A stretch of DNA of 24,219 nucleotides from DASSKW01 sp035690065 (GCA_035690065.1 DASSKW010000131.1:1-24219); one strand, 5' to 3'. Shown: positions 8,358-16,901, counted from the first letter of the stretch. Program-made: numbers and translations. Notes: generated by a model not told the origin, from the sequence alone.

Positions 8358-10736
8358 ATGGATCAGCGTTACGTAATCGGGTTCGAACATCTCGGCATGG
8401 GCGACGTCGACAAGGTCGGCGGCAAGAACGCCTCCCTCGGCGAGATGATCAGCCACCTGACCCGGCTCGGCGTTTCGGTGCCGGGTGGCTTCGCAACTAC
8501 CGCCGATGCCTATCGCGAGTTCCTGGGCCACGATGCGCTGGCCGTGCGGATCACCCGTGAGCTCGCCGGCCTCGATATCGAAGACGTAGTCGCGCTGGCC
8601 GAGACCGGCGCGCGAATCCGCAAGTGGATCGGCGAAGTGCCCTTCCCGCCGGCGCTGGAACAATCCATCCGTGAGAGCTATGCCGCACTGGTCAGGCAAT
8701 CCGGCAAGGAGATCTCCGTGGCGGTGCGTTCATCGGCGACCGCAGAAGACTTGCCGGATGCTTCGTTTGCCGGCCAGCAGGAAACTTTCCTCAACGTACG
8801 CGGCATCGAAAACGTCCTGTATGCCGTCAAGGACGTGTTCGCTTCGTTATTCAACGATCGCGCCATCGCGTATCGCGTGCATCACGGTTTCGAGCACGCC
8901 GAGGTCGCGCTGTCGGCGGGTATCCAGCGCATGGCGCGCAGCGACCTGGGCGCTGCCGGCGTGATGTTCACGCTCGATACCGAGTCGGGTTTCGATCGCG
9001 CAGTATTTATCACCGCGTCGTACGGTCTTGGCGAGACCGTGGTGCAAGGCGCTGTCAACCCGGATGAGTTCTACGTCTACAAACCGGCACTCGAAACCGG
9101 CAAGTTTCCGATCGTACGCCGCAACCTCGGCAGCAAGGCAATCATGATGATCTACGGCGAGGAGACCGGCCACGGCAAATCCGTGAAGACCGAAGACGTG
9201 CATGCTGAAGCTCGTCAACGTTTCTGTATCTCGGACGAAGATGTGATCGCACTGGCGAAACAGGCCGTCATCATCGAGAAGCATTATCAGCGCCCCATGG
9301 ACATCGAATGGGCCAAAGACGGCGCCGACGGCAAACTCTATATCCTTCAGGCTCGTCCCGAGACCGTGAAGAGCCGCACCCAGAGTATCGAACGCTATCA
9401 CCTCAAGCAGCGTGCGGCAGTGCTTGCGGAAGGCCGCAGCATCGGCCAGAAGATCGGTGCCGGCAAAGCCAAGGTGATCGATTCCATCAAGCAGATGGAT
9501 CAAATCAAACCTGGTGACGTGCTGGTGACCGACATGACCGATCCCGACTGGGAGCCCATCATGAAACGCGCGTCTGCCATCGTCACCAACCGTGGTGGCC
9601 GGACCTGCCATGCGGCGATCATTGCGCGTGAACTCGGTATCCCGGCTGTGGTCGGTTGCGGTGACGCTACCCGCAAGATCAAGAACGAGCAGCCCGTCAC
9701 CGTGTCCTGTGCCGAGGGCGATACCGGCTTCATCTATGCCGGCCAGTTGGAATTCGAGCGCCGCGAGATCAACCTGCAGAAGATGCCACCCGCGCCGCTC
9801 AAGATCATGATGAACGTCGGCAATCCGGATCGGGCCTTCGATTTCGCAGGGATCCCCAACAAAGGAGTCGGTCTCGCACGGCTGGAATTCATCATCAATC
9901 GCATGATCGGCGTGCATCCGAAGGCGCTGCTCAACTTCGAGCAGCAACCCGCGGATATCAAGCAGGCGATCCGGGAACGGATGGCGGGCTATAAAGATCC
10001 CGTGAGTTTCTACGTGGACCGGCTCGCTGAAGGCATCGCCACCATCGCGGCAGCCTTCGCACCGGAAGCGGTGATCGTGCGCACCTCGGATTTCAAATCC
10101 AATGAATATGCCAACCTCATCGGTGGCCGTCAGTACGAACCACACGAAGAGAACCCGATGCTGGGCTTTCGCGGTGCATCGCGCTACATCGACCCCGGCT
10201 TCCGCGACTGTTACGAACTTGAATGCCGGGCCTTGCGTAAAGTACGTGAAGAGATGGGCTTGACCAACGTACAGGTGATGATTCCCTTCGTGCGTACCGT
10301 CGATGAAGCGCGTCAGGTGGTCGAGATCCTCGCGGCGAACGGCCTGAAGCGCGGCGATAAGGGACTCAAGGTCATCATGATGTGTGAACTGCCATCGAAT
10401 GCCCTGCTGGCGGAACAGTTCCTGGAACACTTCGACGGCTTCTCCATCGGCTCCAACGACATGACCCAACTCACGCTGGGGCTGGACCGCGACTCCGGTG
10501 TCATCGCACACCTGTTCGACGAACGCAACGATGCGGTGAAAGCCATGCTCAGTATGGCGATACAGGCCTGCCGCAAGCACAAGAAATACATCGGTATCTG
10601 CGGCCAGGGCCCGTCCGATCACCCGGATCTGGCGCGCTGGCTGCTGGATCAGGGTATCGAGAGCGTGTCGCTGAATCCGGACACCGTGGTGGAAACCTGG
10701 CTGTATCTCGCCGGCCAGACCGCGGGCAAGGCCTGA
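8358..10736 (+). CDS. ppsA: phosphoenolpyruvate synthase
   Basis: Converts pyruvate, ATP and water to PEP, AMP and Pi, the entry step of gluconeogenesis from C3 compounds; cytoplasmic. It has 792 residues, matching the E. coli enzyme. The N-terminal ATP-grasp domain (about 1-350) includes KVGGKNASLGEM, AVRSSATAEDLPDASFAGQQ and ARPETVKSR. The swivelling phosphohistidine domain has GGRTCHAAIIARELGIPAVV, with catalytic His418 and Thr416, the residue expected to be phosphorylated by PpsR. The C-terminal PEP/pyruvate barrel has MLGFRGASRY, SIGSNDMTQLTLGLDRDSG and GICGQGPSDHPD. The ATG start has AAGGA 7 bases upstream. The next gene begins 3 bases after the stop. Confidence 0.97.
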   Translation: MDQRYVIGFEHLGMGDVDKVGGKNASLGEMISHLTRLGVSVPGGFATTADAYREFLGHDALAVRITRELAGLDIEDVVALAETGARIRKWIGEVPFPPALEQSIRESYAALVRQSGKEISVAVRSSATAEDLPDASFAGQQETFLNVRGIENVLYAVKDVFASLFNDRAIAYRVHHGFEHAEVALSAGIQRMARSDLGAAGVMFTLDTESGFDRAVFITASYGLGETVVQGAVNPDEFYVYKPALETGKFPIVRRNLGSKAIMMIYGEETGHGKSVKTEDVHAEARQRFCISDEDVIALAKQAVIIEKHYQRPMDIEWAKDGADGKLYILQARPETVKSRTQSIERYHLKQRAAVLAEGRSIGQKIGAGKAKVIDSIKQMDQIKPGDVLVTDMTDPDWEPIMKRASAIVTNRGGRTCHAAIIARELGIPAVVGCGDATRKIKNEQPVTVSCAEGDTGFIYAGQLEFERREINLQKMPPAPLKIMMNVGNPDRAFDFAGIPNKGVGLARLEFIINRMIGVHPKALLNFEQQPADIKQAIRERMAGYKDPVSFYVDRLAEGIATIAAAFAPEAVIVRTSDFKSNEYANLIGGRQYEPHEENPMLGFRGASRYIDPGFRDCYELECRALRKVREEMGLTNVQVMIPFVRTVDEARQVVEILAANGLKRGDKGLKVIMMCELPSNALLAEQFLEHFDGFSIGSNDMTQLTLGLDRDSGVIAHLFDERNDAVKAMLSMAIQACRKHKKYIGICGQGPSDHPDLARWLLDQGIESVSLNPDTVVETWLYLAGQTAGKA

Positions 10737-10739
10737 GTC

Positions 10740-11390
10740 GTGAGCATAACTGCGCAAACCGAATTCGAGGATCATTTCCCGATCACCGTGATGGTCAGTC
10801 ATCACAGTGGGCTGGATGAGCTCAATCGCGAACTCTTCGCACTGATCCGGGATCTGCGCGACAAGCATCTCGTTGACAAGCAGGAGAACGAGGCGCTGAG
10901 CGGCAACATCACCACTTACGGTGGTTACCAGACCTCGAAGAAGATGATGTTCCTGAACCGGCCGGAAGCTGCAGTGCAATCGCTGCGGGAACAGGTCATC
11001 CTGCCAGGCATCGTGCGCTATCTCGACAAGGCTTACGAAGGCCATGTCGATGCCAAACGTACCCGGCTGGTTTCATGGGCCAATATCCTCTCAGCGGGTG
11101 ACTGGCAGGCGCCGCATATGCATCCGACTCCGGGCAATCTCGCCAGCGGCGTCTACTATATAGATGTCCCGGAAAAGCCCCAGCCGGAAGGCTGCATCGA
11201 ATTCATCTGCCCGCACCCGGTCGCGCATCATCACGGCATCAGTCTCACCCGTCGGATCTACCCGAAGACCGGTGACCTGATCCTGTTCCCTTCCTACTAT
11301 ATCCATTACGTCTATCCGTTCCGTGGCGAAGGCGATCGCGCTATCGTCGCATTCGATGTCATCAAGCAAGCCATGGAATTAGTGTTCTGA
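10740..11390 (+). CDS. putative 2-oxoglutarate/Fe(II)-dependent oxygenase
   Basis: A 216-residue protein resembling the uncharacterised 2OG-Fe(II) oxygenase family (TIGR02466-like). Family pattern seen: HMHPTPGNLASGVYYIDVP with candidate iron ligands around H126 and H128, then GDLILFPSYYIHYVYPF with the distal ligand H189. R200 in GDRAIVAFDV is the likely 2-oxoglutarate anchor. Together these form the end of a double-stranded beta-helix. The start is GTG at 10740, 3 bases after ppsA, without an independent strong ribosome site, so translation is probably coupled to ppsA. The substrate is unknown; the family tends to hydroxylate small molecules or protein side chains. Position after ppsA and before an aldehyde dehydrogenase suggests shared expression, not necessarily shared chemistry. 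Confidence 0.8.
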   Translation: MSITAQTEFEDHFPITVMVSHHSGLDELNRELFALIRDLRDKHLVDKQENEALSGNITTYGGYQTSKKMMFLNRPEAAVQSLREQVILPGIVRYLDKAYEGHVDAKRTRLVSWANILSAGDWQAPHMHPTPGNLASGVYYIDVPEKPQPEGCIEFICPHPVAHHHGISLTRRIYPKTGDLILFPSYYIHYVYPFRGEGDRAIVAFDVIKQAMELVF

Positions 11391-11436
11391 AATAGTCACA
11401 GCATGGACTCTCAAATCGAGTGATCTGGAGATCGGC

Positions 11437-12945
11437 ATGAATACACCAGCGGCTCCGGTCATGACTCCGACCTATAACCCCGCAAGCGGCGAGGTAATCG
11501 CGCAGACCCCGGAACTCACCCCCGAACAGGTACGCGATCTGATCCGACGGGCACGTGACGTGCAACCCGCCTGGGCCGCATGCCCGCTTGCCGAACGCGG
11601 CCGTTTCATCGGAAATCTGCGCCGCCTGCTCATCCAGCACAGCGATGAACTCGCGCGCTTGATATCGGACTGTGTGGGCAAGACTCGTATCGAAGCACTC
11701 GCTACCGAGATCCTGCCCAGCGTCGCCGGCAGTCGCTGGTACCAGAAGCATGCACGCCGTACTCTGAAATCCGAGCATCTGCCCCCCGGCTCCCTGCTGT
11801 TTCTGAACAAGCACAGCACCGTGTCCCGGCTGCCCTGGGGCGTGATCGGGATCATCTCGCCGTGGAACTACCCACTCGGCATTCCCATGCACGAGATCGT
11901 GCCTGCGCTATTGGCCGGCAACACCGTGGTGTTCAAGACCGCACCCGAGACTCTGCCGGTCGGCGTCCGGCTGGCCGAATTGTTTCAACTTGCCGGATTG
12001 CCGGAACACGTCTTCACGCATATCAACATCGATGGCCCGCTGTGTGGCGACCTGTTCCTGGAGCCGGGTGGCGTCGACAAGTTGTTCTTCACCGGCTCGG
12101 TGCGGGTCGGCAAACTGTTGATGGCAAAGGCGGCGCAGACCCTGACGCCGGTATCGCTGGAACTCGGAGGCAAAGATGCCATGATCGTGTGCGCCGACGC
12201 GGACCTTGAGCGTGCAGCCAACGGCGCGATCTGGGCAGGACTCTCCAATGCAGGGCAATCCTGTGCTGGCGTGGAGCGGCTTTACATCCATGCATCGATC
12301 TATGGGCCATTCATGGCTTTGCTGAAGCAGAAGGTTGAGACCTTGCGAGTGGGTCGGGATACCGACTTCACGGTAGATGTAGGCGCAATCTGCACTGCCC
12401 GCCAGGTAGAGACCATCCATCGCCATGTCGATGAAGCGATTGCACAAGGCGCAACAGTCTTCGCAAAAGCGCCTTCTCCCCCGACGCCCAACACACACTT
12501 CGTTACGCCTCTGGTATTGACGGACGTGAATCACCAGATGACGGTGATGCGCGAGGAAACTTTCGGCCCGGTATTGGGCGTGATGCGATTCCGCGATGTA
12601 GATGAAGCAGTGCGGCTCGCCAACGATTCGAATTATGGCCTGACTGCTTCAGTGTGGTCCAGAGATATACGCCTGGCCGTCCGGCTGGCACGCCGAATCC
12701 GTGCTGGTGCTGTGACCATAAACGATCACCTGCTTTCACACGGGCTCGTCGAGACGCCCTGGGGTGGTTTCAAGGATTCCGGAACCGGACGCGGGCACGG
12801 GAAATTCGCGTTCGAGGAGATGACCGCACTACAGGTGGTGATATCTGATCGCTTCTCGTTCCTGAAGCGGCAGTTGTTCTGGCGACCCTACAGCCAGCGC
12901 AGCTATGCGCTGCTTAAAAAAATCATGTCACTGCTGTTCAGATAA
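11437..12945 (+). CDS. NAD(P)-dependent aldehyde dehydrogenase with amphipathic C-terminal tail
   Basis: Oxidises an aldehyde to the acid. It has 502 residues with the full catalytic set: SPWNYPL with Asn144, LELGGKD with the general base Glu242, and GQSCAGVERLYIH with nucleophile Cys276. EETFGPVLGV and PWGGFKDSGTGRGHGKFAF also fit the superfamily. GGAG 8 bases upstream supports the ATG at 11437. The C-terminal stretch FLKRQLFWRPYSQRSYALLK, then KIMSLLFR, is aromatic, basic and hydrophobic. Such tails are seen in membrane-associated fatty or long-chain aldehyde dehydrogenases, so a lipid-derived substrate is a reasonable inference. It lies 46 bases after the oxygenase gene on the same strand. 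It converges on the next gene with about 10 bases between stops, where TGATC-TTC-GATCA forms only a weak hairpin. Confidence 0.9.
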   Translation: MNTPAAPVMTPTYNPASGEVIAQTPELTPEQVRDLIRRARDVQPAWAACPLAERGRFIGNLRRLLIQHSDELARLISDCVGKTRIEALATEILPSVAGSRWYQKHARRTLKSEHLPPGSLLFLNKHSTVSRLPWGVIGIISPWNYPLGIPMHEIVPALLAGNTVVFKTAPETLPVGVRLAELFQLAGLPEHVFTHINIDGPLCGDLFLEPGGVDKLFFTGSVRVGKLLMAKAAQTLTPVSLELGGKDAMIVCADADLERAANGAIWAGLSNAGQSCAGVERLYIHASIYGPFMALLKQKVETLRVGRDTDFTVDVGAICTARQVETIHRHVDEAIAQGATVFAKAPSPPTPNTHFVTPLVLTDVNHQMTVMREETFGPVLGVMRFRDVDEAVRLANDSNYGLTASVWSRDIRLAVRLARRIRAGAVTINDHLLSHGLVETPWGGFKDSGTGRGHGKFAFEEMTALQVVISDRFSFLKRQLFWRPYSQRSYALLKKIMSLLFR

Positions 12946-12955
12946 TGATCTTCGA

Positions 12956-13597
12956 TCAGAAATTGCTGAGCGGCAACTCTTCCAGAATCTCGATGTCACC
13001 GTTCAGGATCAGTTCATCGTCGTAGGATTCCGTGTCCGCCCCGTTCCAGTAATCCTGCGCACGCTTGCGCCATTCGCTGATCGAGATCGTCTCTCCCATC
13101 ACAGACTGCTGACTGGCTCGATGCAATTCACCAGTGGCATTAACCCGGTAAACCTTCTTGTTGTCGCCACGGATATTATCGAGCCAGAAACGTACCGCTT
13201 TCTCGCTATCCGGTATCAACCAGACACAGGTCGAACGCGACGGTAATGCGGCAAACATCTGTCGTCTGATGTCTTCATAGATCAACTCCTTGACCACGCG
13301 CGTCGCCAGAAACAGGCTATCCAGTGTCTCGGCCAGGGTCTTGACCGGATCGTAGTGATAAAAATTGAGGCGTGGATCTTTCTTGCCTGACTTGCGATAC
13401 GCAGCCAGCGCACGGAATGCGACCAGATCCACGGTATAGACATCGTTGGTCTCGGGGTTGGTGATACCCCGGCGTGCCACCTCGAAAGCCCGCCAGGAGT
13501 TATTGGGCTCCTGACCAAAGCTGAATTGGGCGCCCTCGAACCACTTCGGCGAGTTGTGTTTGTGGATGTGGTAGAACTTCTGGTTTTCGATGTGCAT
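12956..13597 (-). CDS. DUF2441-like protein, function unknown
   Basis: 213 residues from the ATG at 13597; AAAGGG lies 12 bases upstream, a little far. The N-terminus reads MHIENQKFYHIHKHN, then SPKWFEGAQFSFGQEPNNSW; the middle carries YEDIRRQMFAALPSRSTCVW. From memory, the pairing of FYHI...G near the start with a later E-x-I-R...LPSR-x-x-C motif matches DUF2441-type proteins, but I could not search. The opening pattern of a Tyr-His pair, a strand and a glycine turn resembles small ADP-ribosyltransferase-like folds; that is speculation. The acidic C-terminus (SYDDELILNGDIEILEELPL) and lack of signal or membrane segments suggest a cytoplasmic protein. It is divergent from the lipoprotein gene across 200 bases with no other clear content. 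Confidence 0.65.
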   Translation of the reverse strand: MHIENQKFYHIHKHNSPKWFEGAQFSFGQEPNNSWRAFEVARRGITNPETNDVYTVDLVAFRALAAYRKSGKKDPRLNFYHYDPVKTLAETLDSLFLATRVVKELIYEDIRRQMFAALPSRSTCVWLIPDSEKAVRFWLDNIRGDNKKVYRVNATGELHRASQQSVMGETISISEWRKRAQDYWNGADTESYDDELILNGDIEILEELPLSNF

Positions 13598-13754
13598 GAG
13601 GATTGCGAACCCTTTATACCCAGACCGTTGACATAATGGTATCAGGTGTGCCGGCTGGATTGTATCGGATTCACGATCCGGCGCAGTTCCCCTGTGACCG
13701 GCCGTGGCCGTCATCGAACGGACCCATGACATGGCGCGACAGCCGCCATATCCA

Positions 13755-13760
13755 TGGCAT
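13755..13760 (+). promoter_or_regulatory. candidate -10 hexamer of the small lipoprotein gene
   Basis: CATAAT in the context GGCATAATC matches five of six -10 positions and stands about 40 bases before the ATG at 13798. No good -35 is seen. Confidence 0.3.
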
Positions 13761-13797
13761 AATCTTTCTCACCCACACCTGAGCAAAGGGAAACGAC

Positions 13798-14067
13798 ATG
13801 AAGAAATTGATCGTGATTATCAGCTGTCTGTTGGCACTTGGCCTGGCCGCATGCAGTTCCGGTAATGATTCCAAGCAGGGCAAGGATGCCAGCAACCCTC
13901 CACCGAAGAAAAGCGTATTCGACCCCTACATTCAGGATGTGAACAAGGCGAAGCAGGTGCAAGGCAAGCTCGATGCGGCTCAGCAAAAGAACAATGCTCA
14001 ATTACAGCAGGCAGAATCAGCAAACACCGTCAACCAGCCGGATTCGGCACAACCGCCCACCAAATAA
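13798..14067 (+). CDS. small lipoprotein, unknown function
   Basis: An 89-residue predicted lipoprotein. The N-terminus MKKLIVIISCLLALGLAACS is a classic type II signal peptide with lipobox LAAC and lipidated Cys19. The residue after Cys is Ser, consistent with outer-membrane sorting under the E. coli +2 rule. The mature part is short, polar and Gln/Lys/Pro-rich. A helical section (FDPYIQDVNKAKQVQGKLDA, then AQQKNNAQLQQAE) may be a short coiled coil, and the tail is disordered. AAAGGG 7 bases before the ATG supports the start. The pattern of lipobox, FDPYIQDVNKAKQVQ and Gln-rich helix is familiar from small hypothetical proteobacterial lipoproteins, but I know no function. It is followed by a hairpin that could end the transcript. 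Confidence 0.8.
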   Translation: MKKLIVIISCLLALGLAACSSGNDSKQGKDASNPPPKKSVFDPYIQDVNKAKQVQGKLDAAQQKNNAQLQQAESANTVNQPDSAQPPTK

Positions 14068-14093
14068 CCGGTTCATCAATGCTGGAACGATTC

Positions 14094-14117
14094 GCAGGCA
14101 CATCGCGCCTGCTTGTT
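14094..14117 (+). terminator. weak rho-independent-like terminator
   Basis: GCAGGC (14094-14099) pairs with GCCTGC (14107-14112) around a 7-base loop and is followed by TTGTT. It lies 26 bases after the lipoprotein stop. The T-run is broken, so efficiency is doubtful. Confidence 0.45.
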
Positions 14118-14215
14118 AGCCGTTAACGTTTCTGGATCGTCGGATATGCCGATGTGCCGTTAACAACATGCACGACGTGACAATGATCTGGAATATGTCG
14201 GCCGCGCATGTATGC

Positions 14216-14719
14216 TCACGGCTTCGGTAACCCGGGTGCGGTAGCAGGCAAGCGGGTCCAAACGGTGGTGCGTCCAAACAAGGATATCCCGACATAGCCC
14301 CGCACCTTGAAACTGCCATCTGCCATGAGCGTCATCTTGCAGCGATAAGTCTTGCCCGATTCGGGATCGTATATGTTGCCATCCGCCCAGACGCTGTCGC
14401 CGGCATAATTGAAACCGCTTAATAACGGTAAACCAAGGATAGGCCGGGTGCGTAATGCCTGATCAGGGTTTTCGCGGTCTATTTTGGGTTTGCCCGCCAT
14501 ACCCTGCTGATCGTCCGCCGGATAATCGGATTCCTTGAGCCAGATGATACGACCCTCGTAATGCCCATCCTGCAACGTGATCTCGACATGAGACTTGCCA
14601 CCCTCAGTGACCCATACACCGAGAATCGTATTGGACGTCTGGTCCACTGCCAGAACCCGATGGACAGGCAGCATGACCGCGATACACAACAGCAGAACCC
14701 TGAGCATGTTTTTATTCAT
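14216..14719 (-). CDS. DUF2147 family exported protein
   Basis: 167 residues. MNKNMLRVLLLCIAVMLPVH ending near VLA is a type I signal peptide with cleavage expected around residue 24, so the protein is periplasmic. The mature part carries the DUF2147 pattern: GVWVTEGGKSHVEI, GHYEGRIIWLKE, NPDQALRTRPILG, DGNIYDPESGKTYRC, then KVRGYVGISLFGRTTVWTRL. The family is a small beta-barrel-like domain of unknown function, common in Proteobacteria. The first ATG has AGGA only a few bases upstream. The gene is last in the minus-strand run orn, dehydratase, exported protein, DUF2147, 20 bases after its upstream neighbour. Confidence 0.88.
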   Translation of the reverse strand: MNKNMLRVLLLCIAVMLPVHRVLAVDQTSNTILGVWVTEGGKSHVEITLQDGHYEGRIIWLKESDYPADDQQGMAGKPKIDRENPDQALRTRPILGLPLLSGFNYAGDSVWADGNIYDPESGKTYRCKMTLMADGSFKVRGYVGISLFGRTTVWTRLPATAPGLPKP

Positions 14720-14739
14720 AATCCTGAGCTTACTGGGGA

Positions 14740-15270
14740 CTATTTAATACGTTTCACAAATACGGTCGGGCTATTCCCGGGTAGCGTTAACAAATAACCA
14801 AAGGCAAGTTTCTTGATCACCACACGTGGATGATCGAGATTGATATCTGTCTCATAGCCGGGACCTGCCTGTTCCCAAACTTGTCCGTTCTCAAGTTTGA
14901 ATACAGCTTTACCGGTCCAGCCTTTCAAGACGCCGTCAATACGCGATTCGATCTCTTTTATACCCTTATCAGGCAACTGCTCCTTACCGAAAGCCGCTAC
15001 AGGCGCTGCCATAGTAGCAACCACAGGCGCAAGCGTAGGAGATGACGGATGGGTAACGGCAGATGGATTACCCTGTTGCAGATAGCCGTTCAACCAGGAA
15101 TTGAATGTAGCCAATTCCTGTGGTGACAACTTATCCAGACCGGACTGATGGAACTGAGTGACACTCATCAGGTCACGTACATCCACCGGCCTGGAAGTCT
15201 GCGCAGCCTGCACGCAGGTGCCGGACAAGAATACGGCAAGCGCCGCCAGAGCAAATAGTATTCGACGCAT
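14740..15270 (-). CDS. exported protein with short LSPQEL motif, unknown function
   Basis: 176 residues from the ATG at 15270, which has GAGG 10 bases upstream; an earlier in-frame ATG (15291) overlaps the dehydratase gene and lacks a site. MRRILFALAALAVFLSGTCV followed by QAAQ is a signal peptide, so the protein is periplasmic or secreted. Two conserved-looking modules follow. DLMSVTQFHQSGLDKLSPQE and LATFNSWLNGYL form a short helical motif seen in many uncharacterised gammaproteobacterial proteins. The C-terminal beta-rich part (GWTGKAVFKLENGQVWEQ, then PRVVIKKLAFGYLLTLPGN) ends in VFVKRIK. An Ala/Pro-rich linker separates them. No enzyme motif is seen. Third in the orn-led run. Confidence 0.8.
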   Translation of the reverse strand: MRRILFALAALAVFLSGTCVQAAQTSRPVDVRDLMSVTQFHQSGLDKLSPQELATFNSWLNGYLQQGNPSAVTHPSSPTLAPVVATMAAPVAAFGKEQLPDKGIKEIESRIDGVLKGWTGKAVFKLENGQVWEQAGPGYETDINLDHPRVVIKKLAFGYLLTLPGNSPTVFVKRIK

Positions 15271-15284
15271 ATTCAAGTCACCTC

Positions 15285-16238
15285 TCACCATGGCAGGTTA
15301 TCCAGATCCACATTGCCGCCGCTCAGGATAACACCGACCCTAAGGCCTTTCACATCAACCAGCTTCTCACGCAGCGCTGCCACTACCACTGCCGATGAAG
15401 GCTCGATGATAATCTTCATCCGCTCCCAGACATACCGCATCGCGGAGATGATCGCTGCATCGTTCACGCGCACGATATCATCGACCTGCTCCCGTACTAT
15501 GGCGAACGTCAATGGCCCGATGGTGGCACGCAGCCCGTCGGCTATCGTATCCGGCGCTGCCACCGCTTCGATGTGGCCTGCCTTGACCGAACGCCAGGCA
15601 TCGTCTGCACCCAATGGTTCCACACCTATGACATGACATCCCGGACGCCGTGCATGCGTTGCTACCGCAGTCCCCGACAATAATCCTCCCCCTCCAATGG
15701 GTGCCAGTATCAGGTCCAGATCAGGCACCTCATCATGCAATTCGAGAGCCGCAGTGCCCTGTCCCGCCATCACTGCAAAGTCATTGTAGGGATGTACTAC
15801 GGCGGCACCGCTGGTCTGCACATATTCTGCAAGTGCCGATTCACGGCCTGCCTGAGTCGGTTCGCAGTAGATGATGCGGGCGCCATAGGCAGCGACGGCA
15901 CGTTTCTTGAACGCACTGGCATTCTCCGGCATCACCACGCAGGCCGGTACCCCGCGTCGCTGCGCGGCCAATGCCAGTGCAGCGCCATGATTGCCTGAAG
16001 AATGTGTCGCGACGCCCTGAGTCAAGGCTGAGTCGGGCAAAGAAAATACGGCGTTGGTCGCGCCACGTAGCTTGAAAGCGCCCATCTCCTGAAAATTCTC
16101 ACATTTGAAGTGGATACTGGCGTCCAGTTCAGTATCGAGTTCCGGACAACCCAACACCGGGGTACGTCTGACTTTGCCAGCTATACGATGTGCAGCAGCC
16201 TCGATATCTGCCAGTGTCAGTGTAGATTCGATCTTCAT
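15285..16238 (-). CDS. threonine/serine dehydratase family (fold-type II PLP enzyme)
   Basis: 317 residues, the length of catabolic threonine dehydratase or serine racemase without the regulatory ACT domains of biosynthetic IlvA. The PLP lysine is K56 in GAFKLRGATNA. The substrate loop is SSGNHGAALALAA, the phosphate-binding glycine loop is APIGGGGLLSG, and a late EPSSAVVVAAL plus SGGNVDLDNL complete the family pattern. Likely reactions are deamination of threonine to 2-oxobutanoate or serine to pyruvate; racemase or hydroxyaspartate dehydratase activity cannot be excluded by eye. It lies 20 bases after orn and 14 bases before the next gene on the same strand. Confidence 0.9.
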   Translation of the reverse strand: MKIESTLTLADIEAAAHRIAGKVRRTPVLGCPELDTELDASIHFKCENFQEMGAFKLRGATNAVFSLPDSALTQGVATHSSGNHGAALALAAQRRGVPACVVMPENASAFKKRAVAAYGARIIYCEPTQAGRESALAEYVQTSGAAVVHPYNDFAVMAGQGTAALELHDEVPDLDLILAPIGGGGLLSGTAVATHARRPGCHVIGVEPLGADDAWRSVKAGHIEAVAAPDTIADGLRATIGPLTFAIVREQVDDIVRVNDAAIISAMRYVWERMKIIIEPSSAVVVAALREKLVDVKGLRVGVILSGGNVDLDNLPW

Positions 16239-16258
16239 GATTACTTGCCTGGATTCGT

Positions 16259-16822
16259 TCAGGTCGTTGGGCTGTTCGACTCGGAACGAAACAGATGAGC
16301 CCGGTAGTGTTTCAATTCCGCCACCGAATCGCGGATGTCTTCCAGCGCCAGGTGTGTCGCCGTCTTGGTGAAAGGCGGCATGGTCGGTGCCCAGCGTTTG
16401 GCAAGCTCTTTCAAGGTACTCACATCGAGGTTGCGGTAATGGAAGAACTTCTCAAGTTCCGGCATGTAGCGATACAGGAAACGGCGATCCTGGCAGATGC
16501 TGTTGCCACACATGGGCGACATGTTCGCCGGCACGTATTGCTTGAGAAACTCCAGAGTCTGATGTTCGGCACTGGCCGTGTCCACGGTACTGTCGCGCAC
16601 CCGCCGGGTCAGGCCGGAGTGTCCATGCTGACGGGTACACCATTCCCCCATGGCCGCCAACACCGTATCGTCCTGATGCACCGCGAATACCGGTCCCTCG
16701 GCGAGGATATTCAGTTGCTTGTCGGTCACCAGCGTGGCGATTTCAAGGATCCGATCCTGATCGGGGTCCAACCCCGTCATCTCCAGATCGAGCCACACCA
16801 GATTTTCCGGGTCGAGTGTCAT
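16259..16822 (-). CDS. orn: oligoribonuclease
   Basis: A 3'-5' exoribonuclease that degrades RNA dinucleotides, including pGpG from cyclic-di-GMP turnover; cytoplasmic, normally homodimeric and often essential in Gammaproteobacteria. It has 187 residues with all DEDDh residues visible: D12 and E14 in WLDLEMTGLDP, D112 in GNSICQDRRFL, and H157 with D162 in THLALEDIRDSVAEL. It is divergent from the M48 protease gene and two genes from rsgA, echoing the orn/rsgA neighbourhood of E. coli. It leads a minus-strand run of four closely spaced genes. Confidence 0.96.
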   Translation of the reverse strand: MTLDPENLVWLDLEMTGLDPDQDRILEIATLVTDKQLNILAEGPVFAVHQDDTVLAAMGEWCTRQHGHSGLTRRVRDSTVDTASAEHQTLEFLKQYVPANMSPMCGNSICQDRRFLYRYMPELEKFFHYRNLDVSTLKELAKRWAPTMPPFTKTATHLALEDIRDSVAELKHYRAHLFRSESNSPTT

Positions 16823-16901
16823 GCGTTCGCCTCAAGACTGAATGCCTGTACCACCAGTTTAACCTGCTCACCCCTGCCTGCCCATACGCCTGCGGTTTCC
16901 G

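Noticed and set aside
8268..8699. N-terminal extension of ppsR up to 8699.
   Set aside because: It would overlap ppsA by over 300 bases, and the family N-terminus begins at 8267.
8847..11045. A 732-codon open frame on the minus strand opposite ppsA.
   Set aside because: It lies entirely against ppsA and the start of the oxygenase gene, has no recognisable motifs and is His/Asp-rich in the way antisense frames of GC-rich genes are.
14119..14164. Two GCCGTTAAC direct repeats (14119-14127, 14156-14164) as an operator.
   Set aside because: Only 9 bases, 37 bases apart, and in a tail-to-tail intergenic region where no promoter is expected.
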